Below are positions 1-11,786 of a DNA stretch of 64,000 nt, piece after piece. The translations under genes were made by a program, and so were the position numbers. The stretch spans positions 9,462,420 through 9,526,419 of the forward strand of contig CM046340.1 of the NCBI GenBank assembly GCA_025403435.1, given 5' to 3'. The DNA is from Artocarpus heterophyllus (Eukaryota; Streptophyta; Magnoliopsida; Rosales; Moraceae). Numbering within the stretch: the first letter of the stretch is position 1; every line of letters begins with the position of its first letter. The notes beneath the pieces were generated by a model. The model worked only from the letters and a program-made list of their open reading frames with translations. It was not told where the DNA came from and did no database searches.

Positions 1-881
1 GCCCTAAAATTAATTTTACCTCTCATCCTCACCCCCTTACTAACTTTTTTGGCTCTATCCCTGTTTACATCGATCTCAATCTAGGATTCATAGGCTAAAC
101 AATCTCCAAGAGATTTTACGAAACTCTCCATTTATACCTCTATGTATGCACGTGTCTATATGACATCGATAGCTACATATCTTTACATAATCACATCATC
201 GTCGTTTATATTGAAGTTCTTTTGCCTATTGATGAAGTTCGGTCGGTCACCTTTGATTTAATTGGAAATGGGTTTTGCTCAGGCTTTTAGGAAAAATAGC
301 CCATCTTTTTCAATGAGGCACTTTCCATCCCCACTGTGGTAAGATGGTAACTATATTGCTAAATTAGTGAAAACATAACTTGCTAATATTTACTTCTCAT
401 TTGAAAGGGAAACGAAAAATTTATCTTTAATCTAGCAAATCATCAGTTAACTTACAAAATAAAAAATTATTATTAGGATGTTTGAGAATCTAATTGAAAC
501 TAAATGTTTAAACTTGAAACATTGTATTAATTCAAATTATATAAGAAAAAATACTGTAACAAAATCAGTCTAAACAAAAGTTTCTTACTCAAACCAAGTT
601 CCAAATAGGCTTTTACTTTAGTAGAATATATATATTATAGAAAATGAGAAAAGAAAATATATATTGTGATACTATAGTACTTTGTTTGTTTTCATGGTTA
701 AAATATGAGAATTTTACCTTATATTGGCATGAGAAAAAAAATCCCTTTTAGTATAGCTCTATTTTTAACAGTTAAATTTGTATCACTTTATTTAAGTTTT
801 TCATTTTTTTAAAAAATTTTGATATGATTATTCTACTTTAAAGGAAAACTTGTAGCATCTAGCCACTAATCATTGCATCAT
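1..881. other. Gene-free AT-rich stretch
   Basis: I see no convincing coding sequence. Bases about 481-610 begin with GGATGTTTGAGAATC and end near CAAATAGGC. This loosely recalls the GGGTGTTTG-type MITEs found elsewhere in the window, but the inverted ends do not match well enough to call an element. Confidence 0.5.
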
Positions 882-1248
882 TCAAAAGAATGTATGAAGG
901 ATACAACTAGCATAGTCATCCAATTTAAAAGGAATATTTTCTGGCTCGCGCATGAGTTGCCCTGCTGCTACAACAAAATATATAACAGCAACAATCACCA
1001 AAATATACACTACTAAAATAAATAGGCTTTTCCACTCAAAATGAAGTAGAGAAAAATCAGTACTAGCACTCAAAACATATCCCTCAATTCGTGAATCACT
1101 ACACCGTAGCGGAATAACAATTGTAATTGAATTTTCGAGATAATTTTCATCATAAAATGTGATATTGAGACCAAAAACAAGTGGTGAGTCCATATATTTC
1201 CTTTTTCGTCTTCAGCAAAGGCTAGATTTTTAAAAGACCAGTTATATA
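882..1248 (-). CDS. Possible terminal exon of an unrecognised single-pass membrane protein
   Basis: The minus strand is open for about 122 codons, from an AG at 1249-1250 down to a stop at 882-884. The ATG at 1193 gives 103 residues. The predicted peptide has a lumenal-type stretch with a possible N-glycosylation site (NIT), then a clear hydrophobic helix (SLFILVVYILVIVAVIYF), then a short hydrophilic tail. In-frame sense codons continue upstream of the ATG to the AG, so it may be a last exon rather than a complete gene. I do not recognise the family. The pyrimidine tract before the AG is poor and no partner exon was found, so this could be a pseudogene fragment or a chance open frame. Confidence 0.3.
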
Positions 1249-2396
1249 CTTAATTGTCCTTTCCTTTGATTTTGATATGTATTAGAAATAAATTATCTAG
1301 TCTGTCTTCCTAATTCAACTTAATAGATGTGACCTCCTATTGTAGCCGGGAAATGGAAATCTCCTGCTAAGTAAGTGAAAAGGCGGGCCTGGGAAAGGAA
1401 CAAAAGGTACAAAGTTTTATCGTGATTGATTAATTCTTGATCGTAAGTACATGCATGTCTGCGAAATATATAAATATATATTTGACTTGATGATTTTGAT
1501 GATGGGATATGTTGGGTACACATTATCTGATTATGATTATTTTTTATACTATAGCTACGCGTTGTCAAGGTAACGATGACTGATGGAAGTATAATAATGC
1601 AATTACACGTACATTCATATTAACTCATGAGCAATTTTATTTAACCTCAAAAGATTATAAACTCGTTATTAATAAAATAAAAAAATTTAATTTAAAAAAT
1701 ACATTATATTTTAGACTGAGATGTATAATTTTATAAGCAGTGAAATTATAACTCATGAAAATGAGAAGATTTTTTAACTAATTTGTGCTTTTTGTGCAGC
1801 TCTTATCAGAATCGCTCAAGTATTTGGGAAGTGATTAATGCAGAGATTGATTTGACGTATTTACTTTTTCACTTAGTTTATAGTCACGAAATCGGAAGAC
1901 AGGATCAAGAAACCAAAACTACAAATCCTGTAAGTGGTCTTGAGGTCAAAGTAATAGAGAAAAGATATAGGATTCATGTATGTTCATTTGAAGTTAGAAA
2001 TTGTGAATTCCGATGTTGAGTTGTTGTTATTATTCAAATTTGCATTTTCTCACTCATTGCAATATGTATACACATCCTGCATTTTTTTTTCCCCGTCTGA
2101 GAACAATATTATTGTCTTTGTCCTAACCTCTTTATCCATTGTGCCCCATCATGATAAAATTTCTCAACGAGCCCTGCACGTTGCGATATACTTTGTCTTT
2201 TTATATATGCATGTATTTGTATGATTTTAGGTTTATTCTACTTTCTTCAATGATATATATTGACGGAGATATGGAAACATGCATATAATTTATGTATATA
2301 GGATCAACAAAAATAATTGATCATCTAAGAGTACATTCACGCACACAAACGCACGCATTATTATATTTATGTAATCATGTTGCGGTATTAGCTGCA

Positions 2397-2427
<31 letters not shown>

Positions 2428-3678
2428 CTGTGTGGAGTGAAATCGGATTTCACAACTCTCCCCTAGCATAATTATAAGATTTAATTTCAAGCATATTAGT
2501 TTTCTGTGCATTATGTTAATGGCTCTTGACATAAAGATATATGCGTCCACTCCAATGAATGCTTTTCCACGCATACTGATCCTGCTAGAGACGCATGGAA
2601 CTGCAATATAGTTCATAGTTTCATATGTCCATATTAGACCTAATGCAGCAAATTACCACAGCTCAAATTAAAGGCTAAAAATTCATTAAAGCGGGCTTTA
2701 AACTCCACTTCTTAAGATAAGTCCCCCGTACCTTGTCAGACTTTAATATTTTACAACACGATAATATCGGCATTCAAATTAATAGGAAAAATGTTCATTG
2801 TAACAACCTGGTCTTGTATGAGCATCACCACTAATGCATATTTTTATTGCGTGACAATTAACTACTAAAAATAAAGGTTTACCAACACAGTAAACGCGTG
2901 ACAAAACTGAAAAAAAACATCGGTTAGTAAATTTATCGATGCTAGTCTTAGCTAAGTTTAATAACCAACGCGTTGACTGTACAAAACACAAGAAGCTTTC
3001 ATAGGATTTGTAAAGTAGGGAACCAGCTCAAGCTCTGTAATTATTAGCAGCTCTTAGGTACTCCAGACAAAACAAACCAATTATACATATAATACTGATT
3101 CTGTAATATATGATAATAGATCTACCTGCATGCATACTTCATTTGGACTCAAAAGGTTATTGTTTGCAGTAATTAATCATAACATGGTAGCAGAGTCTTG
3201 CATCATGAGTTCTCTAAGCTAGGCAAGAACCTTTTCCTGCATATGTTGTTTATAGAGATCAAAAAGAAAAGAGAAATTTGTGGTCTGGTTCACTCTCATA
3301 ACTTGCATAACTTCTTCGTGGATGGATGATATACGAAACAAGAGAATAGCTTCTGTCCCTCATCATTACATTTGAGCATCTATAAATGTCAATTATGTAA
3401 TGATATATGCCCTTAAAGACTCAATCCATATGTGTCTGTTTGTAATTCTATTTTTACCATGTCTATTTGATAATAATTTCTTATGGTATATCGATCAATA
3501 CCTGGTTTAGTACTGAGGACTTAGCAAGCTTTCCGGTGCTCTTGCTGCACCCTTATATAGCTAGGAACATGATGATTCCGTCCCTGCCAAAAACTTGCAT
3601 ACAAATATTTGAATCAATGTATATTTAACTCTCCTATAGAAGCTTTCCTCAAAGATATGAAATTAAAATGAATATTTA

Positions 3679-3713
<35 letters not shown>

Positions 3714-4354
3714 CATCATCATCACCACCATCCTTTTGATGCTTGTTATAATAGTCCTGCTTCCCAACCCTGCTGATGATAAGAGAACATACCTGGTGCA
3801 TTAATATACATAATAATAAGTAGGAAAGTGGCGTGGCAAGGAAATTAGTTTAGTTTTATCAGTTTCCAACTCGCCCTGTAAAAAGCTGATCGGCATATGC
3901 TTAAAGGATTAATTTTCCTAAAAACTACCTAACATCAACTCATCAATTTTCTTTATTTATATTATATTATATATTATATATAGGTAGTCCACTTTTAAAT
4001 AAGTTTCTCTGTGTTTAAATATATGTATGGACAATCTTATCTTATCTATCATATATATATATATATATATGGACAATCTGATCCAGCAAAGACGTCACTT
4101 CCCCTAACATAGTTCTTACATCATGATTAGCAATATTGATGCGTATCATAGAAAAAATATATGTAAAACTAGCTACCAATACTAAATAAGGCAACTAGAT
4201 CGGAATATATATTATCATGACATTTGACTACAAGACAGCTCCAAATTCTTGTAATCTAAAAAAAAAAGGGAGAGAAAATAATACAACACTTTTGAGTTCC
4301 GTAAACTGCTAACCGTTCATAGGAACAGCGGCAACAGAAAATTAACTCTGATCA
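1249..4354. other. Intergenic region downstream of the TCP gene, with microsatellites
   Basis: No gene is supported. There are (TA)n or TATA-rich microsatellites near 2399-2427, 3681-3706 and 4051-4070. In Arabidopsis a small CLE peptide gene lies near TCP12; I looked for its conserved Pro-rich dodecapeptide on both strands and did not find it. Confidence 0.6.
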
Positions 4355-4367
4355 TCAGCTTGCAAGA

Positions 4368-4422
4368 GATTTTTTTTTTCTTTTTCTTTTTCTTTTTCTC
4401 ATTCTTTTTTTTTTTTTTTCAG
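4368..4422 (-). repeat. A-rich / (AAAAAG)n low-complexity tract after the TCP stop codon
   Basis: On the minus strand the TCP stop codon is followed within a few bases by a run of about 17 A, then repeated GAAAAA units. It lies in the presumed 3' untranslated region and could expand or contract by replication slippage. It also produces a spurious lysine/arginine-rich open frame. Confidence 0.85.
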
Positions 4423-5963
4423 AAATTGAGACTGCAAAAGATATTTGCGGTACTAAGGAAGAAATTCGAACTGGGATTTTGCTCTTGATGAACAACATTC
4501 GAGGTGGTGACAAAAACCGGTCTAGGGTTTTGCTCCTCGGCGGCATAATTACGGCCAGTTGAATTTGCGTCGAGGAAGACTGAGCTAGGGTTTTCCTCAA
4601 AAGGGTTGTCTGACGATGTGGTCACAAAAATGGAAGTAGGGTTCTGTCTTTGGGCGGCATTTGAAGTGGCGGTGGCAACTGGGAAAAAAGAACTACAGGG
4701 CGGCTGCTGCTCTTCGGTGTCCGATGATAAGGTTGTCGTGAAAATTGAACAAGGATTCGGGGCTCTTACATTTCCTATGAATCCAGACTTTGTGTTTGCC
4801 ACTGTACTACGGCAAAAAGACTGAGATTTTGAGGAAGAGTCGATAATATTGTTATTTTCCCAGTTCCCAGGAAAGCCCAGAAAATCATCCTTGGAATTTG
4901 CCCCACTAATTGAGAATCCAATATGGTCTGATATTGAGTAATCTAGCAACTGATCAGCACCTCTCGGAAGTTGATCTTGATCAAAACTTGAAGCCACCAT
5001 TTTCAGAGAAGAACTGGCCCTTGACTTTCCCAAATCCACAGTACTAGTGTTGTCAATATTGTTAACATCTTCAGTACTGGTAGTAGTTGTGGAGCTTTGT
5101 CTCGATTTCTCAAGAATTCTCTCTCTTGTCCTCTCCCTTGCCCTTTCTCTCGCCTTCTCCCTTGATTCCCTTGCTATCACTTTGTGTAATTTCTTGGTCT
5201 TTTTCTCTTTACGCATCCAAATCGAGGACTCGTCATGACGATCGTCGTCATCGTCGTCGACGTCTTCCGGCTTTTTTGCGGTTTTCGACACGACTTCTCC
5301 CTCGGAAGTAGAAGAGCTGCTTTGCTTGGCCTTGAGCTCTTTGATCGCGGTCCTCGACTTGCTGATCAGCCACTCGATGGTCTTGCTCGCCTTGTCGAAG
5401 CCCAACATGTCCTGGAGATCGAAGAACTTCCGAGCAATTTGGAGTGAAATCCTCATTCTCCGGTCTCTGAGGCCTTGAGCCGTCGAGATCTTGCTGTGCC
5501 TGTCCTTCTTTCCGGTCCTCCTCCGCGGAATTTTGGCCTGTACTACTTTTGCTCTTTGTTTCTTTGAAAACCCTACTTTTGAAGGGTTCTCATGGGTACT
5601 ACTGGGATTAATCTGATGATGATGATGATAATGATGATCAAGTACTGCTTGATTTGAAGCCACAACGCTGATCTCATCTGTGTGAGCTTGAGAATTGGTA
5701 TGAGAAGTAGTACTATTTCCGGCCAAGATCAGCTGCTCTTGGGAGTACAACAAGTGACTCAAGAGCATTCCATCGTCTTCAAAGATGGCTGGAAGGCTTG
5801 AATATGGCAGGTAGCTGGCATATACCTGATGGTGATGATCATGAATATCATCATGCTGATCCTGGCCGTTTGATGAATTAGGGTTTTCATCATAATCATG
5901 ATCATTAATCTCGGAGGCGTTCTGACCTGGGGATTGTTGGTAAATGCTGCTCAAGGGAAACAT
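4419..5963 (-). CDS. TCP12: TCP transcription factor, CYC/TB1 (ECE) class, probable TCP12/BRC2 orthologue
   Basis: A 514-residue intronless protein. Residues 151-210 form a class II TCP domain: basic region [20 protein letters not shown], then helix-loop-helix with [20 protein letters not shown]. An arginine-rich R domain lies at about 267-283 ([16 protein letters not shown]). TCP plus R domain defines the CYC/TB1 group, nuclear DNA-binding regulators that include BRC1/BRC2 repressors of axillary bud outgrowth. Residues 220-226 (SEGEVVS) sit where the ECE motif (SECEVVS) is expected, with Gly222 in place of Cys. The N-terminus is His/Asp-rich (HDHHH, HHYHHHH), and an acidic run (DDDDDDD) precedes the R domain. 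Residues 403-506 contain six degenerate NPSSxF-type repeats. The ATG at 5963 is the first in its frame, and no minus-strand ATG occurs in the 170 bases upstream. Synteny with a bHLH30-like and a TMEM185-like gene supports TCP12; sequence alone would allow any CYC/TB1 member. Confidence 0.95.
   Translation of the reverse strand: MFPLSSIYQQSPGQNASEINDHDYDENPNSSNGQDQHDDIHDHHHQVYASYLPYSSLPAIFEDDGMLLSHLLYSQEQLILAGNSTTSHTNSQAHTDEISVVASNQAVLDHHYHHHHQINPSSTHENPSKVGFSKKQRAKVVQAKIPRRRTGKKDRHSKISTAQGLRDRRMRISLQIARKFFDLQDMLGFDKASKTIEWLISKSRTAIKELKAKQSSSSTSEGEVVSKTAKKPEDVDDDDDDRHDESSIWMRKEKKTKKLHKVIARESREKARERARERTRERILEKSRQSSTTTTSTEDVNNIDNTSTVDLGKSRASSSLKMVASSFDQDQLPRGADQLLDYSISDHIGFSISGANSKDDFLGFPGNWENNNIIDSSSKSQSFCRSTVANTKSGFIGNVRAPNPCSIFTTTLSSDTEEQQPPCSSFFPVATATSNAAQRQNPTSIFVTTSSDNPFEENPSSVFLDANSTGRNYAAEEQNPRPVFVTTSNVVHQEQNPSSNFFLSTANIFCSLNF
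4440..4760 (-). repeat. Six degenerate NPSSxF repeats in the C-terminal coding region of the TCP gene
   Basis: Protein units start near residues 403 (NPCSIF), 421 (PPCSSF), 441 (NPTSIF), 458 (NPSSVF), 479 (NPRPVF) and 496 (NPSSNF), spaced 17-21 residues apart. Several are preceded by EQ or EE and followed by a Thr/Ser-rich tail such as VTTS. The spacing and the shared core suggest duplication of a short coding unit. The unit also resembles a low-complexity activation segment. Confidence 0.8.
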
Positions 5964-6780
5964 ACCTCTCTCTAAGAACCAATAAAAAAAGTGGCTTTTT
6001 TTTTAAAAAAAGAAAGATTTTGTAGAGATTTGCAAGGTGGGATTTGAACTGGCCAGAACAACTGCTTCAGAAAGATAGAAGAACAGTAAAATAAAAACAA
6101 AAAAGGAAATCAAAGAGGATAAATTTATATCTATACACATCTGTTTAAGCCCAAACACTGCCCTATAGATTGAAAAAAGACAATCTCTCCTTTAAGTACC
6201 ATTCTTAATCATTCTGATGAGAGAGGGAATATATATGACTACTGTTCCGCGCCCACCTGAGATTGGGTTTGGTAAGTGAGTTTTTTACAGTCTTAATAAA
6301 CCTCTAATAGCTAGCTGTTTTATCTCTTGATGATCTTTGTTTTAGCATAAAAAGTGAAATTCTGAATTATTAGAACACCTCCAAACTAGCTAATGGTCTC
6401 CTTTGAATGAACGCAATGAGGAAGAGAGAGAGAGTAACAGAGCCCTAGCTATATATGTTTGAAATATAGGTTCTGGTATATATAACACTATTGAAAGAGT
6501 AATAGTAGTACTATAGTTTGTAGGTATATATAATATGATAAAACAGGTACACAGTGAAACATCACGTGGGTTGAGTTCGGTTGTGGCAGATTGGTTTAGC
6601 ATTAGCAACACATCAAGCTGTCTGTTTTGCATAAATACTCAGTCAGTATCACAAAGAAAGAGAGAGGAAAAGAGAGTGAGAGAGAGAGCAATGGGAATTT
6701 GTGGCAGAAAGTAACTCACCATCTTTAGACTTCCCTATGGAGCTAGAGAGAGAGAAAGAGAGAGAGGGGGGGAGAAAAAG
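5964..6780 (-). promoter_or_regulatory. TCP gene 5' leader and proximal promoter with G-box and CT/GA repeats
   Basis: A TATA-like stretch on the minus strand lies near 6122-6136. A palindromic G-box CACGTG, in the context CCCACGTGAT on the minus strand, is at 6563-6568, about 600 bases upstream of the start codon. GA/CT microsatellite tracts, the type bound by BPC (GAGA-binding) proteins, lie at about 6418-6436 and 6655-6770. G-boxes bind bZIP and bHLH factors of light and ABA signalling, both known to influence BRC genes. That these sites act here is inference. Confidence 0.5.
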
Positions 6781-9700
6781 GACAATTATGTGATGAATGG
6801 AACAGAGGCATTGATACATACATATTTACCGCCATGAAAGGTAACGCTCGTATTTGACTGGCCAAGACCAAACATCACTTTCAACCTCCTCTGACTGTTT
6901 CGTCTTTGATAATTCATCATCTATATCTCTATATGCTTCGAAGTTTGGAACATATATATATATATATATGTATATTGAAAATTATGGCAAGAGGACATTT
7001 TGGTCTGCTACATAAATCCTATCCTTTTATCTTTATGATTAAGTTTTTAAAAGAGTCCAATCTATGATTAGAAATAGCTCTATTTAATGCGTTGTAAAAT
7101 TTTAACATATATCATCGTAGATTAAATCGTTAATAACAAGGATTAAGTAAGAAAAAAATTAAATGAAAGTAAATTTGAAAAATACATTTCAACAGAAACT
7201 GTGCGGGGAAAAATTATTTAAACAAAAAAACATATTTGAAAAGGATGACAGTATATAAGATCTTTGATAAAATATTTTAAAAAAATAAAAAAATTAAGCA
7301 TGGGTACATATGAAAGAGATTATGTTAATAAGAGTAAAGCAAGAAAAAGAGTATTTCAATTGTCCCAACAAGAACAAATTAAAAAAAAATACATTTATTA
7401 AAAAAGGGCCAAAGGGATGACGTGAAAAAACTTTTAAAAGAAGCCACAATGAAGGAAAAAATTGTCCTAGTAGGTTAATTAGAAAAACCCAACAACATAT
7501 TTTATTATGGCTAACAAGAAGAAAAAAGTATGCTAAATAAACATATGGAATATAAAATTGTAAAATAATTAAGTGTAAATTTGAAAGAAGTTATTTTAAC
7601 AGGAAAAAAACAATAGGGTAATGAAGAAGTAAAAGGAAAAAAAAATTGATGATGACATATTTGAAAAAAAAAGATTGGAAAGAAAATGAAAAAAATAGTT
7701 TTTTCTGGAAAAAAAATAACAAAAAAAAGGGGGGACGAATCATCCCTGAAAAATGGTCCCAAAAAAAAAAATTAATTGGTCAACGCACTTTTTTTATTGT
7801 ATGCATTATCTTTACACGGTTGTATTTTCGTTTCATGAAATAGAATATTAGAGGGAGGCTTCTTTGCATGTATATCTCTTGAACTTGTCGCGTTTTACAA
7901 ATGGTTAGACCCTTAACCCAAAAAAAAAAAAAAAAAAAAAAACTTAATCGACCCCTCAGGTTTAAAATTGTGTTGCAATTTGCATCATTTTGATCACCTT
8001 TCCTTGATGGGCATTGGTGGTCCTTTAAGAAAGACAAAATAATTATATACATGTGTATATATGTTTGAGGGGTTGCCTCCTGAACAACCATGATATCCCA
8101 TCCATTGGAGCTGACTCCATGAGATCTCAAATAAAAGAGATATCTTAAGCTTGCCGCGCTCAGCAATTTCCTCACCTTTTTCATACTTGCAATGGCCATT
8201 GATGGAGTCGTCGTAGCGGTGACGAACTTGAAAAGACCTAGTTGTTGAGAGTGATATAGTTCGATTGTTATAAGATCAAAATTTTTCAGTTAATTTTTTT
8301 ATTATAATTGATAATTTGAGCTAAATTTTATTGAACTTGAGATTTACAATTAAATTTGGGTCAGAAATATAAGAAGATAAACAATGGCCTTCTTTTTAGC
8401 TATCCATGATGTGTTTGCTATAAAACCGTCCGTGATTTAACAGACGTCTTTAATTGGTCATGTTTAATTGGACATGTTATGTAACGGATTTTAAAGTTTA
8501 AAAAAATTGATTGTCAAATTTTTAACTGAAGAATTTATTTACTAAGTGCTATAAATTCAAGAGGCAACCATACTAAAAAAAAAAAAAAGTCTTCGAGATA
8601 GAAGGATATGAATACAATTTCAGTATTCGGTTGAAGCTCAGAATAGTAGGAAATAAAAGATCGTAAATTTTCATGGCTTAAACCAAGAATACACAGTTTG
8701 ATTGTCCATTCTCCCCTAATGGACATCAAGCAATTCTTTAATAAGACGCAACATTGAGGACCAAAGAAACTTATTTGCTACCAGAAAATAGACTTGTGTC
8801 AACAGTATTACAGATATAAGTTATAGTCATAAAGTAAATAAACTTTTCAATGATTTCTTAAAATAGATTGGTCACGTAGTGGTGTTTAATACACTGCGTG
8901 AGGACATTTTTTGTATAGCAGTTTTACTTGGTGTCATTGATCACACCACTCGTACCTTTTGTTTATATATATATATATATGTATAAATAAGGGACTTCTA
9001 TGTTCCTTCACTTTTATAATGGAGGAAAATTCCCCACACTTAATCTTAAACCATTTACAATGTTAACATGGCAACATAAAAGGATATCCAACTGCTTATA
9101 TTGTTGAAGGTTATTTCAGGGGTATAAAGGGCAGGGTAAATTTTAGTAACCTGCATGAACCGCTTGTAGAAGGTGATTTTGGAGAAAAAAGAAAGGAAAT
9201 GAAGGGTTTTAAGTTTTAACGAAAAAAAATCCTCCATATTGGGGTTGGGTACAATGCCCTAGATTGCAAGAAAAAAAATTAATTTACATTTTACTTTTTT
9301 AAGAAAAGAAATTACATTTTAACATGCCTTCTATTTTTCTTGAAAAATTTCCACAACAAAATTAATTGATACTAAATCCACAGTTAGAAACCATTAACTA
9401 CATTGCTTTGGGTTAACAATTGTATGAGAATAAGAACAGTACATATATATCATTCCAAAAAATATTTTAGTATTGGGTTCCACAAAATATTAATGAAACG
9501 TAACCATAATTTTTTTAAGAGAACATTAAGACTTAGCCACTCAACCACACTATTATCTTACCATCAGTAGTTTTATTATTAGGACTGTTGTATTAATACT
9601 ACTACTACTGCAACGCATTTCATTTTAATTGTTGTCGTTATGTTTAACTAGAAGACTGTGATATGTTTTATTGTTCTTATTTTTTACAACCTTGTTGTCT

Positions 9701-11479
9701 GTTTACTCTACTCACGTTAATATATTTATCTCTACTTCTTAAACAATTTCTTTATTATTTATCATATGTACATCAAGGAAAAAAAAAAAACAATTGCTTA
9801 ATCCGTTTGTATATAAGAGTCCTGACTTAAACAATGGCGCGTCATGCATCACATGTCCATGTCCTGTCTGAATAAGACTTTTCCAGCTCTAACCAAAAAA
9901 AAAAAAAAAAAAAACATTTTTATAAGAGAAATTTTATCATTTTATTGAAGATATTCAAATGTCTTGTTCATGTTACTATTGTAATGATAGCACAAATAAA
10001 TACCCGAAAACAAAGCAATTGTCTTATGTAACGTATTGCTAAGGATGGATTGATGTGTACATTTCAGTGACTTGGACTTCGTTCTTTGAGTGAATGAGAA
10101 AAACTAACAGCCACAAGTGGCATTACAACCAATAGAAGGGCCATTACTTGTGCGTCGTCATTGCGCGCCTTTTGCTTCTCACGTATTACTTAGTCCACAT
10201 AAATAATAATTATTTTCAAAATTCCAAATTACATGTTTGTCCCTAACAAAATTACCGGTGGCAAAAAACCTGCCAAGTATCACTTTGAGGTGAGGGAAAC
10301 TCACAACAAAAACCATGGTGGGGGCAGTAAAAAAAGCCATATAAATAAATAAATATATATATATGATCAAGGAAATACCAATATTATCCACAAACTTGAT
10401 TGGTAATGCCAATACGATTTATCGCATGTATATCCACTCTGCTCTAGCCTGAAGGCTACAACTTATAGGTCATAATCAATAATTGAATGTGCACTTTTAA
10501 CTCAAATTGATTCAAGCCAATTTTTAAGACAATACACCCAAACATTTTATAAATATATAAAAAATTGTTTAAATTATTTGCATTGTATATCTTTTTTTAT
10601 TTTCATATGATTCTAGTCATACGTGGTGTTTAAAAATATGCATTAATGATAAGAATGTTCTCACTAAAGTTTTATTTTTGTTTCATTTGTACAACTTTGT
10701 ATTTTAAGAATAAAAGCTACGAAGTTTAATACATGACAGATTTGACATAAGAAATGGTATTATGTTGATAAGTGTTTTTTACATTCAAATATCAATACTT
10801 AACATTAGCATAACATTATAGCATTTGCATTAAAATTGGAGATGGTTTAAAAATCATTGGAAACATATACAGAAATATTAAATCTTAGAGAAGGCATAAT
10901 ATAAAACTTATAAAATTTTAATATTCCATTTCAATTTTTAAAAAGTGAGTAGGGGCAGCGGTCCCTATTTGCCCCCACCTAGTTCTGCTACTGAATGTGC
11001 AAGCTATTGGGAGAAAGTAAAACGTGATAATTACCAGTACAAACTTTATATATAGGTTTGAATGTTCATGCATGTATAGATAATCAACATCCTATTCTAA
11101 TTGGCTGAAATGGTACTTAATGTTAGAATAAAACTGTGATGAAAACCATCATCACCTAAGATCGTTCATGTCAAATCATCAAGAATATTAATAAGATGTG
11201 GAAGCTAACCTGAATCCATTGATAGAATGTGATTCTTGAGTCTTTTGTTGAGGATCTTTCAAGTTTGGTACATAAATCCTCCCTATCAGAATGCTTTGTA
11301 ATTTCTCTATAGATGGGTAACAGAAAAATAATGTACGTACTGACTTAGGGACCACAACCCCTTTATATAATTGCTAAACCCTAGCAATTATCTTTAATTA
11401 CCAATTTAGCCCATCATAAAATTAGTAATTTTTCTTTTGGTCTCTACACATAGGAGGCCCACACTTAATGATGCATTAA
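6781..11479. other. Intergenic region, A-rich, no gene seen
   Basis: No coding sequence is supported. Bases about 7140-7780 are strongly A/purine-rich on the plus strand with many A runs. Other long A runs lie near 7920-7941, 8577-8588, 9779-9790 and 9895-9914. TATA microsatellites are at 6954-6969 and 8964-8980. Bases about 11121-11470 carry a TATA-like box (TTTATATAATTGC) and start with TGTTAGAATA, so they could be remains of an LTR, but no second copy exists here to prove it. Confidence 0.55.
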
Positions 11480-11754
11480 GGGCGGCAGCCGTTAGGCCGC
11501 CCGTCCTCTCACCCAGGGGTCAAAAGACACCTAGGGTTAATCAGGGAAAGGTCTGGGCTTTGGCCCAGACCTGAATTACACGGGCCCAAGCCCGTGATCA
11601 GTTCAAACCCAGGGGCTCAACCCCTGGGTTACCGAGAAAAAAAAAAAAGGATACACGGGCCGGCCCGTGACTGGATATTTCTACACGGGCTGGGTCCGTG
11701 ACCGGTCAGTCCCTAGGGGTTCAACCCCTGGGTGACCCAAAAAAAAAAAAAAAA
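11480..11754 (+). repeat. Array of seven GC-rich hairpins with two poly-A tracts
   Basis: Inverted repeats lie at 11480-11502 (7-bp stem), 11549-11572 (perfect 10-bp stem AGGTCTGGGC, loop TTTG), 11579-11596 (7 bp), 11606-11630 (perfect 10-bp stem AACCCAGGGG), 11654-11669 (perfect palindrome CACGGGCCGGCCCGTG), 11684-11700 (5 bp) and 11711-11732 (about 10 bp with one G-T). The third and fourth hairpins followed by A12 (11637-11648), and the sixth and seventh followed by A16 (11739-11754), look like a duplicated module. Confidence 0.85.
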
Positions 11755-11760
11755 GAAAAA

Positions 11761-11786
11761 GGGGGGGGGGGGGGGGGGGGGAGGGG
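11761..11786 (+). repeat. Poly-G tract (21 consecutive G, then A and GGGG)
   Basis: A pure run of 21 G occupies 11761-11781. It directly follows an A-rich run and lies in the retroelement leader. Such a run could fold as a G-quadruplex on this strand. It could also reflect assembly or sequencing slippage in its exact length. Confidence 0.85.

Noticed and set aside
1249..4354. A CLE peptide gene, expected near TCP12 from Arabidopsis
   Set aside because: I found no frame on either strand with the conserved Pro/Gly-rich 12-residue motif.
4368..4422. TCP gene as a processed retrogene, because it is intronless and followed by a poly-A run
   Set aside because: Many TCP genes lack introns, the A run is mixed with GAAAAA repeats, and the gene sits in the conserved block with promoter features, so a retrogene is not needed.
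4355..4600. Lysine/arginine-rich open frame over the 3' end of the TCP gene
   Set aside because: It is an out-of-frame shadow of the TCP gene extended by the A-rich tract.
5047..5447. Three plus-strand frames of 60-74 residues
   Set aside because: Antisense shadows of the R domain and TCP domain codons.
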